From positions 50,226 through 114,225 of the forward strand of contig JAHLKD010000131.1 of assembly GCA_025526935.1 (NCBI GenBank): DNA of 64,000 nucleotides. The letters run 5' to 3'. A program made the translations under genes and the position numbers. The stretch comes from Cladochytrium replicatum (taxonomy: Eukaryota > Chytridiomycota > Chytridiomycetes > Cladochytriales > Cladochytriaceae). Under the pieces are notes generated by a model, which saw nothing but the letters and a program-made list of their open reading frames with translations, was not told the origin of the DNA and searched no databases. Below, in pieces: positions 34,601 to 45,500 of the stretch (its first letter is position 1; every line of letters begins with the position of its first letter).

Positions 34601-36113
34601 TGGCGGAGCGAAAGGTGCAGGGAACGATGGGCCTGAGGGTCTGCCGTCTCTAAGGAGCCCTCCTGCTCCCATGAGTGCTAGGAGCTCGTGGCTGTGGGAT
34701 CGAGCCATCGGAGCGGCCTCGAAGGAGCTTGGAATCGTCAAGGCGAAGCGTAGAATGACGCAGATTGAATCGGAGAATGCGCAAGGCTCAGGATCTGGAA
34801 AGGAGCCTAGGTCTCGCGGACTCGAGATTGGCGGTGGAGGACCAGAGCACGTAGTCGAGACTGCTGTGGAAGCGATCGCGGAGACGGTTACCAACTTGGT
34901 TGAAGACCATCCTGAGGGAGGTCTTTTGTCTCCTGTTGGCCCGATTGGTTCGGTCCTAACCAAGATTTCGAATGAGGACCCACCGAACCAGCGACCTGAG
35001 GCTGTGCCGACCGACATTCTGTTTGCGGAACCGGAAAGTGATGGTGAAGACGACAGTACTGAACAGGGAAATCCATCGGTTTCGAATGCTGCGGTTGGCT
35101 CCCCTGATGCGGACGATGCGCACTATATCGACATTGGAGGTGATGGTATTGGTGGTCAGGCTCCTGTACTTCCACCTCCCATTCCCCGTATGGCGAGAGT
35201 TCACCTTGAACCACCAATGACCCGTGTTATTGGTGTTCTTGACGCGCCAGTGTCTTCGGCGACTCCCGTTGTGTTTGAAGGAGATGAGCAAGAACAAATT
35301 TGGATTGAGGTACATGCACAGGACCAGTGGCTGAACCGATTCCGAATCGGAACGCCGACGGGCAGAGCATCATCTCATGACAACAAGAAACACCACCAGA
35401 ACAAGCTGCTGTTCAACGCGCTTGGGAACACCCCTGATGCCAACGGAGCGGGGCCGTCCACACCAAAACGGGCCATCACACCTGACGGGTCGACGCCCAA
35501 GCGTGCAAATACCGTAGAGAGCGTCGCCAAAGCCCCTCAACGGCAATCAAGCTCGTCTTCGCTTGCGGCGTCAATCTCATCCATCTTTGCAGGCTCGAAG
35601 AAGCCAGCCACCGATGATCCCGAGTTTCTCCCTCGTGGTGCGCTTACAATGTCTTCGGAAGGCGTGCACTACTACTTTACCAACTTTGACGACCTGCAGA
35701 TCCACACTTACTTGCACCCAGCGCTCATAGGCCGGCTCCCGGTGTTTTGGCTTCCCAACGAGCCGCAGCCCGAGCCGTTGCGCGAAGCACGTGAAGAACA
35801 AGCGAGGGTGCAGAGGGATCTGTGGAAGAAAGTTGTATTGAGGCAGAGGATGGGAGTACGTGCTATGAAGGACGAGCAGAACGGTGAGGCTGGCGAGGTT
35901 GATCGGGATCAGCTTGCGCGAAGGTCTACGGGAGCTACTACGAACAGCGAGGACGGCCATGCGGGAGAAGATGACGATGGGGAGGACGCGAAGACAATGG
36001 CGAGTAAGAAGGCGGCGTCGACGCAGACGTCAAGAAGGCTTTCGATGGTTGTTGGGCATGTGAAGAATATGGCGGATTCGGTTAAGAAGTGGGCACATTT
36101 GCAGCGGGAATGA
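31685..36113 (+). CDS. CSC1: CSC1/OSCA/TMEM63-family osmosensitive cation channel
   Basis: Plasma-membrane mechanosensitive (hyperosmolality-gated) Ca2+-permeable channel. The start MSWERNLNTTPVDG has first TM FVGIGAICFFIFCLV. Next are WVSGVWNVRESFL and GLDAVMFLRFLR (N-terminal RSN1 region), TM AVLGLSVIAPVNFFS, TM WLFSILAYGFLVDYY, then a cytosolic domain with HRSIMVYGIPSELR, VVIVRKW and VGFVSFESPESA. The pore region (DUF221) follows: PRDIYWDNLATKISS, VLAILIIFSTTFIVVISAF, IPTYETGGMQAPMAVRRCF and MVLSILPLTFINFGLLWWM. The long hydrophilic tail (about 500 residues) ends near HPALIGRLPVFWLPNE, like the phm7_ext motif. Introns at 33143, 33718, 33810 and 34035 restore frame. The first junction (after SPRR, near 31918-31966) is not resolved: the consensus donor and the frame of GLELNPLV disagree. 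No other gene overlaps. Confidence 0.92.
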
Positions 36114-37712
36114 AGTGTGAGAGTGTGTTGTACTGTTTGGCTTTTTTTTCATATTTGTGTTCAGTAAAACTATATTCCAGTGACCGACATAATACGACCC
36201 ACACACTCCCTTAGCCCTAACACTAGTCAATTGCCGAAGTGATCAGATTGTACGAAAAATCTGTAAATTCAAGAAGGGCTGCATCAAACTATAGGAACGC
36301 AATTCTTTGATGTGTGTTCTCCTGCATGGCGATCAGCGGCTCCAAAGGACGGGGACCGGTGGTGGTAAGAAAGATGTGACCCAGGCTAGCAAAGACTCCT
36401 TCATTGTCTGTGAAGATACCGCGGGTCAGGCTAACGGTACGGTTCGACGAAAAAGAGTGTACTTACTGAAGCCAACGAGCGGAGTCTTGGCATCGACAGA
36501 TGGAGTAGCAACATCCTCATCGGAAGCGATTCCATATCGTCCAGCGCTCGCCTCCGTTAGGATGCTCGTACCCTCCGTTAATCTCTCGAAGCTTACGCGG
36601 ACCATGATCGGTTGCAAGTTTTGTTCCATCAACGAAGCAGTTCCCGGCCGCAGAGGTCCTCTGGGTGTCCACAGATACTGTGTTTGGTGTCTTGCCATGA
36701 AAAGGGAGGAAGTGGATCCACGATCTAAAGCGTCTGTCTGTCAGCATTGACCATTTTCGACTTGTAACAACGAACATGACGCCATCCGAGCCCTTTCCCA
36801 GTAATGGTAGTGACGTACGGAAGGATTAAGCTTTAAGTATGTTGGATCAAGAGTTTGAAAACCTGCCTTTCTACCAGCTATTCCAAACGACAAATGAGAG
36901 TTCCTCAGCGGGACCATCGTTGTTTTCGGTTCGCGTGGACTGAGTCTGCATATTAGGGACTCCCCTGACACATGCGAGCTGAGTGCTTCGCGCTTCTCCT
37001 CTGCACCTCCAGACTGGAAACCCGGGGGTAACTGGCTCAAAGACCGTGTCCAATACAATCCTGCTGAGCAAAACAACCGTAGTGGATCCGCTTCGTGAAG
37101 ACTCTGAAGCCGAGAATCGACAAAGTTCGCTTTGGCTGCAGCTGCAGTGGTCTTTAGGGGCGCAACAGTCGAGTCCGGAATCAGGATGCCCGAGGCGACG
37201 TGAGTGATGAACGGGAAACCTATCGGATGTCATCCACCTCGAGCAGCTCCGTAGCCCAATCCTTCAACACGTCGACCACCACTGATGTTTGGATGGCGGA
37301 GATGGGCAGGCCGGTTAAGCCGGGGCAAGTCTATTCAAATTGCGTCCTGGTGTTGGGTTCACTAAAGGCCAAAAGGAGAGGCCATCCGACAAGCGATCGA
37401 AAGTTGTAAGGAATTCTGATGCCACTTGGGACACACCCATGGATGTATCAAAATGGCAGAGGCATTCAAGAAGGTCACAAAGGATTCAGATTCAAGTTAC
37501 AACTTAAAGTGAGAAGTCACGAAATGGTCGTGAAAGAGCTAAGCAATCAAAACTACAGGCAAAACGTTGTGCAGTTGAAGCAACAGAGTTATTGTGTAAT
37601 GTCACAAAAGATTTAGAATGAAGTGACAACTTAACAGAGTGAGCAGAATGTTCATGCAAATAAACAAAACGACAACTGGCTGTGTGGTAGAAGAAAAGAT
37701 GTAATATAGTGA
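36114..37712. other. Gene-poor region; possible unrecognised minus-strand exons
   Basis: Minus-strand frames at 36426-36698 (FERLTEGTSILTEASAGRYG) and 36871-37233 (FEPVTPGFPVWRCRGEA) are protein-like, but no family is recognised and no gene model holds together. The CSC1 terminator is at the left edge. Confidence 0.3.
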
Positions 37713-37904
37713 TTAAAAATCGCAGAAAGATGCTTGAGCTGTTCTTCTAATCCGGAGATCCTATCGGCTGCCAAAACGCCCAACAAATCTAGCTGCCGGG
37801 GAATTTGCCAAGTGTGCAGGGAGCAGTTCTGCGCTGCCAACGTAAATGGAAAGGTGTTTTTATGCAGCATTTGCGCCGAGCTTGATCGTTTTCGTAATTC
37901 TTAG
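37713..37904 (+). other. Cys-rich ORF, zinc-binding-like cluster
   Basis: Open frame with no ATG needed upstream (exon-like) reading CLSCSSNPEI...SSCRGICQVCREQFCAA then FLCSICAELDRF. Spacing C-x3-C-x2-C-x4-C-x10-C-x2-C looks like a zinc-binding module (RING/FYVE-like spacing, not assignable). It ends at TAG 37902-37904. Upstream and downstream exons were not found. Confidence 0.3.
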
Positions 37905-38050
37905 TTGAGGAACTCCAACACGTGTGGCAAGAGTTCGAAGTTTCCCGATTCTTGTTTGCTGATGAAGTTACGTGGTTTTATGTTCCCAAGTCGGTTATTC
38001 GCAGATATTCGTGCTGTTAGTTCGATGCCAGTCAAGGCTCGACAAGGTAG

Positions 38051-38538
38051 GTTCTGACTGTTTCTGTACTAAAGCTCATTCGAAGGCAACACCACCACAT
38101 CCTTACGGAGGAGGTGTGCACATCTCTACACGCACTGTCCACGTACCTGGCATGTACGTTGACGGAGTTAGCGCTCGGAAGTAGGGCAATCTTGACTTTG
38201 AGCATGCGGTATGAGCTCTAGCTTGTGTGATAACTGAATCTTTTACGAATCTTCAGCATTCAATAGGAGGGCATGAGCTTAAGCAAAAGTGTCAGAAAAT
38301 GTAACCACCAATCTCCTACCATCATGTAGCGATCAAGATTGTCCTACTATCGACAAACACCATACATAATGGTCCCATCCAACCGTTGGCCGTTGCACTT
38401 ACAACCTACAGGAACGCTATTTCCGTTCAACGTACACGCCAGGTACGTCGACAGTGCGAGTGTAGGTGTGCAAGCCTCTCCGCAAGGATGTGGTGGTGTT
38501 GCTTTCGTTGAGCTTGAACGCAGAAACAGTCGGAACCC
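38051..38538. repeat. Inverted repeat, ~115-bp arms with ~257-bp spacer
   Basis: Arm 38051-38165 reads GACTGTTTCTG, AACACCACCACATCCTT and CACGTACCTGGC...GTACGTTGA. The reverse complement of 38423-38538 reads the same phrases with roughly 80% identity. Both arms also encode similar peptide pieces in opposite orientation. Confidence 0.8.
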
Positions 38539-38821
38539 GTTGTTGAAGAACTTGGCGGCCAGAGATCCGAAAGATTAACTTGTCCGAGGAGTCCCGAGGA
38601 GGAACCGACTCCCTGCTCAGTGTTTCCTGAAAGCGCGGTAGCACCGTGCCCCAGTCCAAACCGGATCGATAAAGCGTGGAGGGACGAGCCCCGCTGGGCT
38701 GCTGGTCGGGATCGCATGAGCTTCGATTCGACCACCCCGCACTCCACAATCTCCTCCTCTTCTGCAGAAAATCATCATCTATTCCACCGGGAGCGGGCTC
38801 GCATGCGGCCGAACAAGATGA

Positions 38822-39455
38822 TTAGTCATTCCAAGTAGCAAAACGGAAAGGAAACCACTTATGGTGCTTTCCTTTTGTCGATTTCTTCTCAGCTGCTGCA
38901 GCACCTGTGTTCCCGTCATCATCCTCAACATCGCTGCCGCTCCCAGACTCGCTGTCCGAATCACTCCCGTTGATGCTCGCTTCCTCCCCCTCCTCATCAC
39001 TGCCGTCCTCCTGGCTGGACGTCCCGCTCGAGCTGGAGTCCGTTGAGTCGGTCCCGCTAGTGTCCGAACCCGTGTGCGAACCCTTCAAAATCCATGTTTC
39101 TGAAACCGAACAGCGAAAAGAACTAAATCATCGAGCAAAGTGAAAAATAATGAATGGAGATAAAAGGAGCGGCTCAATCCCATCGATTACGCGAAAACCA
39201 ACTGTCAAACGAAGGTTGTTGTTCGAAGATCTGTGTCCCCCGGCCCCACTGGAATCGCGCTTACCTTCTTGTTTCTGCCGGATTGTATGACAGAGTGAAT
39301 CCGGCAACGAGGAAAACTTTCGCTGCGACGCTTCCGCGGGCGACCGCTTCTATGATGTATGTGAAGCAAGGTAGGTTCAAGGATGGTGCTATGTGCAAAT
39401 CCGATCGCGGGGAAAGCGCGTCGGAACTTGAAGTCATGCGAGCACGACCCGACAA
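38822..39455 (-). CDS. Possible acidic Ser/Asp-rich protein, 1-2 exons
   Basis: The 3' part (39088 to 38822) is a Ser/Asp/Glu-rich frame (TDSSSSGTSSQEDGSDEEGE) ending in a basic segment KGKHHKWFPFRFATWND and a stop. An upstream frame (39455 to 39265) starts MSGRARMTSSSDAL and ends at a good donor (AAGAAG|GTAAGC), but the phase of the join (acceptor TTTCAG at 39101) does not keep the acidic frame. So either the model or the gene is wrong. Nothing identifies a function. Confidence 0.25.
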
Positions 39456-39932
39456 GAAATGAATAGAAGGAATTGGAATTGGAGGGAAGCAGAAGTTCGA
39501 TTCTTATTAAAACAAGGAAGCAATGTAGAGTACGGGAATTGTGGATACTAGCACCGACGGTCGATACGATAGTGAGCCTCTCGAATGAAAGGAAATGCTG
39601 TTGCGGTGGTTGCAGTCTGGGTTAACTCATTGTCCGTGTTGCTTTGTGCTGATCTATCCTTCACTGATTATAATAAAGTTCATTCAGGGTTGATGATGTC
39701 ATAAGAATCATGTTTGAGAATATTGCCCATATTTGGATAGCTTTATTTGTGTTTTCTATCTAGTCGGTAAAGCCCGGCTGTGGGCAGTGCCCTATGAATA
39801 ATATTAAGGAATCTTGAAATTGGTGATGGGACCATAACCAGAATCACTTATTCATAGAGAACAAAACGCTCAGCTCTTTGGCGTTGTGGGTCACTTTATC
39901 TTGTGAGACGTGACACGAATCTGTTACCATGG
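39456..39932. other. Spacer without a recognised gene
   Basis: About 480 bp, AT-rich in its right half. No ORF worth listing. It contains the 3' end of the methyltransferase gene at its right edge. Confidence 0.4.
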
Positions 39933-41380
39933 TTACTCCGAGATACTCTTTCTAGGCGCGGGCTCCACACTTACAAATTCCGTGTACATTCTGCTGGCAC
40001 CTGCGTCCTCAAAGTAGGCGTCGACTCTGTCTTCCCAATCTTTGGCAGAAATTCCCAGCGCAGCGGCTACAAACGGCTGGACTGCCATAAACACCATCCT
40101 CATATCGACCTTCCACAGCTCGCCGACATAACCTCCCCAACCGATAGGCGCTTCCTTTCGCAGCTCTTGAACCTTTTCAAACTGAGCCTCGTTGCGTACC
40201 ATTTTCCCCAGATTTTCGGCTTGGTAAACTCAAAGTTAGTGGATCACACATTATGGTAAGGAAAAACAAGCTCAGGCTTACGAATTTTCAAGTCTATCCC
40301 CCTTGCATTGAAGAGTTCAAGGATGAACTTCCACATGTCTCTGTCACGTTGGTTCTTAGGCTCGTGGCTCAAGAACTCTCCGCCAAGCTGTCGAAAGCCA
40401 AAGATGAAGTGGTGTGCAAGAGCTACTATCTTTACATACCTCAGTGAGGTCAGCCACTCCTCCTGGCTTCAATACCCTCGCTATCTCCGAAATAACATGA
40501 GGCCATTTTGCTACTGGGATACCGGATACCAGCATGCGCTGATGAACTGCATAGTAGGAAAAGGAAGCTTTTGATCATCGCCATTTCAATATAGCAGAGC
40601 GTTCTATACCATAGTCAAACGAATCGTCCTCGACTTCAGGATTAGATGCTTGGTTCAGTACGAGTGTGGAGAGATTGGAATGATCGGACTCACATGGCAG
40701 TCTTTCTAAGACGTTGGCCTGCATCAATGCGATTTTGTTCTCGGAAAGGTCTTTGAAGGTTTCCGCCCATTGTGTGGTAATGAGATCCTGACATATGAAA
40801 TGCCGGTCATCACCTTCGTAAAATATCGCAATCACGTTTCCATACCACTCCAAAATATGTTCCGTTCGGAAAATCACGGTGCATCTCTGCTAGCCAGATT
40901 CCTGTTCCGCAACTGTCCCACGGTCGTAGCAAAGTTCAGACTACGGGAATGTAACGGCCGCTACTTTTGCACCCACCCGATATCGAGGACTCGAAGTCCC
41001 TTCTTAAGCTGCTCTTCTGTGACGCCGGAGTAGTTAGGTCCACCAAACATTTCGCGGAAGAGATGGTGTTGGAGATTGAGGCGCGATCCTTCCAACAAAT
41101 CGGCCTGAGATAGAAAGGAGATAAGAATAATCTTCTTAAGAATGGATTTTTCAAGCATAGAAGGCAAAAAGAATGCTCACCGGAAGGACATATGGTGCTT
41201 TCTAGTTGGAAAGAACGTCAACAGATTGCTAAAACTGCATCAAGAAAACACAACCTTCTCGGCATGGAACGTCCGGCCGCCATCTTGATCAGCACTTGTT
41301 GCAATCCAGTTGGCTGCAGCACTGGCGTCCAGAGCTGCATTTCTGTTCGGATCTTCTGTTGTCGAGCAAAGGTTACCCAT
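39933..41380 (-). CDS. Class I SAM-dependent methyltransferase with lipidation-type N-terminus
   Basis: Exons join into a Rossmann methyltransferase of the fungal TAM/UbiE-like type. The start MGNLCSTTEDPNR at 41380 is preferred over 41533 because MGNxCS is a classic N-myristoylation plus palmitoylation context. Exon 1 ends HAEK. A 21-nt microexon (41181-41201, KAPYVLP) follows, then ADLLEGSRLNLQHHLFREMF, then motif I assembled across an intron (VLDIG|CGTGIWLAEMH), VDLITTQWAETFKDL, NVLERLPC, DDSFDY|VHQRMLVSGIPV and ISEIARVLKPGG. The C-terminal part (PIGWGGYVGELWKVD) ends PAPRKSISE. The substrate is unknown. Such proteins in fungi are often near secondary-metabolite genes, but nothing here suggests a cluster. 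Confidence 0.85.
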
Positions 41381-42304
41381 CGAGGAACGGTGTGTGATGA
41401 AAATTGGTCGCGGCTGGGACGATAAATTTTTTGAGGTGCCGCTTCGCTTTGTTAGAATACCAACATCAGAGATCAAGGACGTGCTTTCGTTGACCGTGAT
41501 GAAAACAGCTAGTCTTGATAATCGATTGAGCATATTTGATTAGTTCACTGCCTCTTTCACGTCAGTTGACCGGTTTTGCAAAATGACGTTCGTGCACTGG
41601 ACACAGCTCCAAATCAGCCTGGTTACGGAATGAGCCTGGATATATCGATCTCTCTGACTTATATCTGTGGGACTTGGTTTGGGTTGTTCGCAACGTGAAC
41701 AATCGTGTTTCCAGTTTCATTTATTTGTGCTTTTAGGAAGTGCAACATAATATCACGAGGTCAACTCCAACGGCTAATGTTAAGAATGATGATGCAACGC
41801 AATCAGGGATCCTCCCGCAAGGTTGCAGGCAGGCACAGTAACGCTTTGTATTCCTGGTCGACAGAAAAGGTTCAACTAAAGAACACAAAGCGCTATATTC
41901 CAACTCGTCAAAGTTCTAAGAAGAAAAAGGAGAACACAAATGAAAATCAAACACAGAAAGTTTTGTAAAAAAAGGGCAAGTCCATAGAGAATGAGGCCAA
42001 GCACACGAAACAGTTCCCGCAAAATACACAGGTTTTGCGTTGACCGGACTGTCAAAAGGACAACAGGGGAGCTGTCGCCCATACTACCATGAAAAACAAA
42101 GAGAGAAAAAAGGAGCCAACTTTCCAAGCACATCTAAACCCAAAATCTATAAGCAACTAATGATAAAATAATAGCTAAAGCGTACATATCTGAAAGATGG
42201 GAAGAAGAAAAAAATGGGAAGAAATTTCAGACATCGGGAGTAGAGAGGAGAAAGAAGACGGGATCTTAAAACTCTCCCAACCCGGTAACAATAAAAAAAA
42301 CTTC
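41381..42304. other. Spacer between methyltransferase and PP2C
   Basis: About 920 bp. ORFs on both strands around 41705-42133 mirror each other (Lys-rich plus, Leu/Phe-rich minus), as A-rich sequence does. No gene supported. It holds the PP2C 3' UTR and the methyltransferase upstream region. Confidence 0.4.
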
Positions 42305-42841
42305 TCATAACCAATCGAACCGCACCACAATGTTTGTAGTGTTGTCATCCAAACATTGTCGGTCCATTCCCTCCAAGCTGGCTTTGGTAAGATGGTCGCT
42401 CGCTTTCCCAGCGTCCGAGTGCTTTGAAACGATCTCCACGACGGCTTGGACAGCAAGGCCGTCCCAGAGTCCATCTGTGCCGAGGACGAGGAACTTATCG
42501 TTGCGGGTAATGTCGAAGAACCGGACATCGGGCTCGGAGAGGACGCCGAGTTTAGTTGCAACGGAGTCCCCGAGCGATCTGCTCACGACCAGTCTGGACG
42601 ACAACCATTCAGACAGCTGGAACAAAAAGTAACACCCGCCCGATGCTTACCCAGGATATGGCAGGGTTCCCTTGAAGATTCTCAACGGTCCTAATTTTGA
42701 TGTGCAAAGTCAGCATTTTACAGGTCGTATTGCACCGGGTTGGTCAACTCACCATCTTTCTGGCCAGCTTGCAGCTGCTCCACTCGTGCTCCTTTCGAAA
42801 TGAGACGGTCGTACTCGTTCTTGCTCGCGCAAGTATGATCG

Positions 42842-42900
<59 letters not shown>

Positions 42901-43547
42901 CATTATCAACCATTCTCTAAACTTAAGAAGATCGCCCAATCTTACTTTGTTAATTGAACAGCCTGCCAACCGCTCTCCACCCGCCTTCCCAACGCAATCC
43001 TGCTGTCTCCGACGTGGGCAATGATCAGCCTGCTTCCATGGATAACAGCGACTCCGGCAGTAGTGCCAGACATGTATGTGTCGACGTTGGGGCTCTCGGT
43101 CATGCGCTCGTGGACGGTTGCGAAGACGGATTTTAAGGTGGTCTCGGGGTCGCGGAAGAAGCTGTCGCGGAGGGACGAGAGAACTTCTACGAATGCTCGC
43201 TTTGCAAACGCCGACGCCTTCGCACCGTCCGATCCTGTCGGATGACAAGGATGGTCATGATTCATTAGCAGATAAAGCGACTCATTCTCGCCAGAAAAAA
43301 ATTACCATGGCCATCAAAGACGGCAAAGAGGGTACAGTCCGCGAGATTGAACATGTTCTGATGCACCAGAGCTTCGTCCTGCTGATGTGGCCGCCGACCC
43401 ACGTCGGTACTCGTACCCACCTGCAGCGTCAACCGAGCTGCTTTTTTTGGGGGGGTAAAATGGAGTGAGATGGGGAAGCAAAGGATTTGCTATTTGGTTC
43501 CCAACTAACTGACACATACGCTGCCTCATAGGCGATATTTTCGCCAT
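42305..43547 (-). CDS. PP2C-type Mg/Mn-dependent Ser/Thr phosphatase
   Basis: Metal-dependent protein phosphatase of stress or signalling pathways. The spliced frame reads MAKISPMRQPRLTLQVG, STDVGRRPHQQDEALVHQ, TLFAVFDGHGGSDGAKAS (metal Asp/Gly motif), YMSGTTAGVAVIHGSRL, IIAHVGDSRIALGRR, WQAVQLTNDHTCASKNEY, VVSRSLGDSVATKLGV, FLVLGTDGLWDGLAVQAV and the last metal motif CLDDNTTNIVVRF. All catalytic motifs are intact. The start used is the ATG at 43547. An upstream in-frame start at 43760 would add a strong TM (LAFVLLVAVVVFVVVVTFL), making a membrane-anchored form. One intron contains a ~54-bp (CA)n microsatellite. It runs in tandem with RPN9, about 90-300 bp upstream depending on start. Confidence 0.92.
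42844..42897. repeat. (CA)n microsatellite in PP2C intron
   Basis: About 26 uninterrupted CA units. It lies in the intron between QLTN and DHTCASK. On the transcribed strand it is (TG)n just before the acceptor TGTAG. Confidence 0.97.
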
Positions 43548-43847
43548 TATTACCGCCTTGATATGATTGGTAAAGCGGAGAAAGGTGACGACGACGACAA
43601 AGACGACGACGGCGACGAGCAGCACGAAAGCGAGATGCACAGTTTCGGCGACCACGGTTACGTTGTTGATGCAAAGGTTTTGGGTTTGTGAGTTCGTATT
43701 TCGTCTTTCTGTTTGTGTGAAACAAGCCAACCAAGCCGGCTGGGGTCTCGGAACACCCATTATTGGCTTATTTTCTTACTTTGCTACACTGCGTTTATTA
43801 ATGCCAGGCGATTCGATCTCGTCCTGACTAAAAATTCGATACTGCTT

Positions 43848-45269
43848 TCACTGCACAAACAGTTCGCCACCCTCCTCTAGTTCCAAGTTCACAACCCCAT
43901 CCTTGACCTTTACACTCCAGTCTGCCAAGCGAGAGTGAAGCGTCTTGATCTGTCCCTTGTCAAGCACGCGCGGCTGGACCCACGAAACCTACACCATAAT
44001 GAGGATTTGTGACCAATGGCTTCAGAGTTATACACGGCATACCTCAACGATCCCATCCACCTCATCTATTTTTCCCTTGAGGAGCCCAAGACTCAACGCA
44101 CGCATGACAAGGTGCTCGACTTCATCCCGTGTCACCCGTGTCTCCTGCGAGATTGTTTGGAACTTCGTCTTCGACCGCTCGTCCTTTGACTTTTTGAAGA
44201 ACGATTCAACCAAAGTCATCAGGCATAACTTTTGCCGCAAAAGAGGCTGGGCATTGACTAGCAACCCGTGGCCAAGGAACCCGGGAGATTTAGAAATCTT
44301 TTCGTATGCGTCCATGTCACCAGTGTTGAAAGCGAAGAGAAGATGACGGAGCCACTCGGATGGGGTACCCGTTAGCGAATCCAGAACTGGGTGCATCAAC
44401 TTTATAACAACGAGGATCAGCCGTTCAATGAAACAGAAATCCAACAATTTTAAGCATACCAACTCTCCAAAGTTGTACAGTCCTTCTCCCAAGAGCGCAC
44501 TAATCGCAAGGTTTTCTGCACGCTCTGTCTTCTCCTGTGCAGAGAGATCGTCCAAATTGACCGAGGAAAGGTAGAGGAGAGCGTTGTGGTAAAACTGTTG
44601 GTACATGACTTTGGTGCGATAGTACTCCGCTGCGACGCGATAGTACGATGCAAAGATGATGGGATCCGATAGAGACGGGAGAGATTCAAGGATCTTCTCG
44701 CACTGGTCCATCGCCGCTTTGCATTCGTCGACTGCTCCGGTGACCAGCTGGTAGTGAGCTGCTTCCATGGTTGCAGCGACGTACGCTTCACTGTTTTCAG
44801 AGGTTCGCTCTTTGATTTTTGCAGCCTGGCCCGTGAGGAAGGTCAGAGCCTGCTTCGGGTCTGCAACAATCGAATTTTGGATTTACCATCACCCAGCACA
44901 AACCATCGATAGATCCTACCTGGCATCACCCTGCTCACACGAGTAACGAATTGAACCAGACTCGACTGGTTCAACTTGTCCTCGAAATCCACGACAAAGT
45001 TCTCATATACTCCGATCAACAGCGGTCCTGCGCTCGGCTGGACGACAAAGGATTCCAATGCCAGTGTCAGCTGGTGCCAGAGTCTTTAAGAAAGCAGCGT
45101 CAGACGTGTAATGTTCAGACTTGTGCCATTGTCTGGTGATCACTTTTGCTCACTTTCTGTCGTAGTATTCCTCGAATTTAGTAAAGTAGTCTCTCAGTTC
45201 TTGCGGGGCTGTCGCACGCTGCTGCCCGAGGTATCCACCCACATCGCGATCCACGTCCATGGCAACCAT
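43848..45269 (-). CDS. RPN9: 26S proteasome regulatory subunit Rpn9 (PSMD13)
   Basis: Lid subunit of the 26S proteasome, with a PCI domain. The start is at 45269 (MVAMDVDRDVGGYLG; second Met at 45260 possible). It continues ELRDYFTKFEEYYDRK, LWHQLTLALESFV, GVYENFVVDFEDKLNQ, VAATMEAAHYQLVTG, KVMYQQFYHNALLYLSS, AISALLGEGLYNFGELV, LDSLTGTPSEWLRHLLFAFN, LCLMTLVESFF and the PCI winged-helix VTRDEVEHLVMRALSLGLLK. The end is SWVQPRVLDKGQIKTLHSRL, then a short acidic tail to the stop at 43848. Six or so exons. Divergent from TOM70 across 231 bp. Confidence 0.95.
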
Positions 45270-45500
45270 TATTTCCGAGTTTACTGTTGGGGGGGTTGGG
45301 TGCTTGCGCGTTTGTGCTGGGGGTTGGAGGCAATGCTCTGTAGAGTTTTAACACCATAATGCTAATATTCCTAAATATCCCGACAATGCAGCAAAACAAC
45401 ACTCCAATGTAGCTATCCCTTTCTTCGTATTTTCGATTATTCTTGCTATTATTTCTCATCTTTTCTCGACTACTTGTCCACGTGCCATCTCTCCTTCCAA
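45270..45500. promoter_or_regulatory. Divergent promoter region, RPN9 / TOM70
   Basis: 231 bp between divergent ATGs. AT-rich core (AATGCTAATATTCCTAAATA region at about 45358) and a C/T-rich stretch before the TOM70 ATG. No obvious proteasome-type GGTGGCAAA element was seen. Confidence 0.45.

Noticed and set aside
39950-40030. Third copy of the 38-kb inverted-repeat sequence
   Set aside because: Only about 20 bp resemble it, and it lies within conserved methyltransferase coding sequence; likely coincidence.
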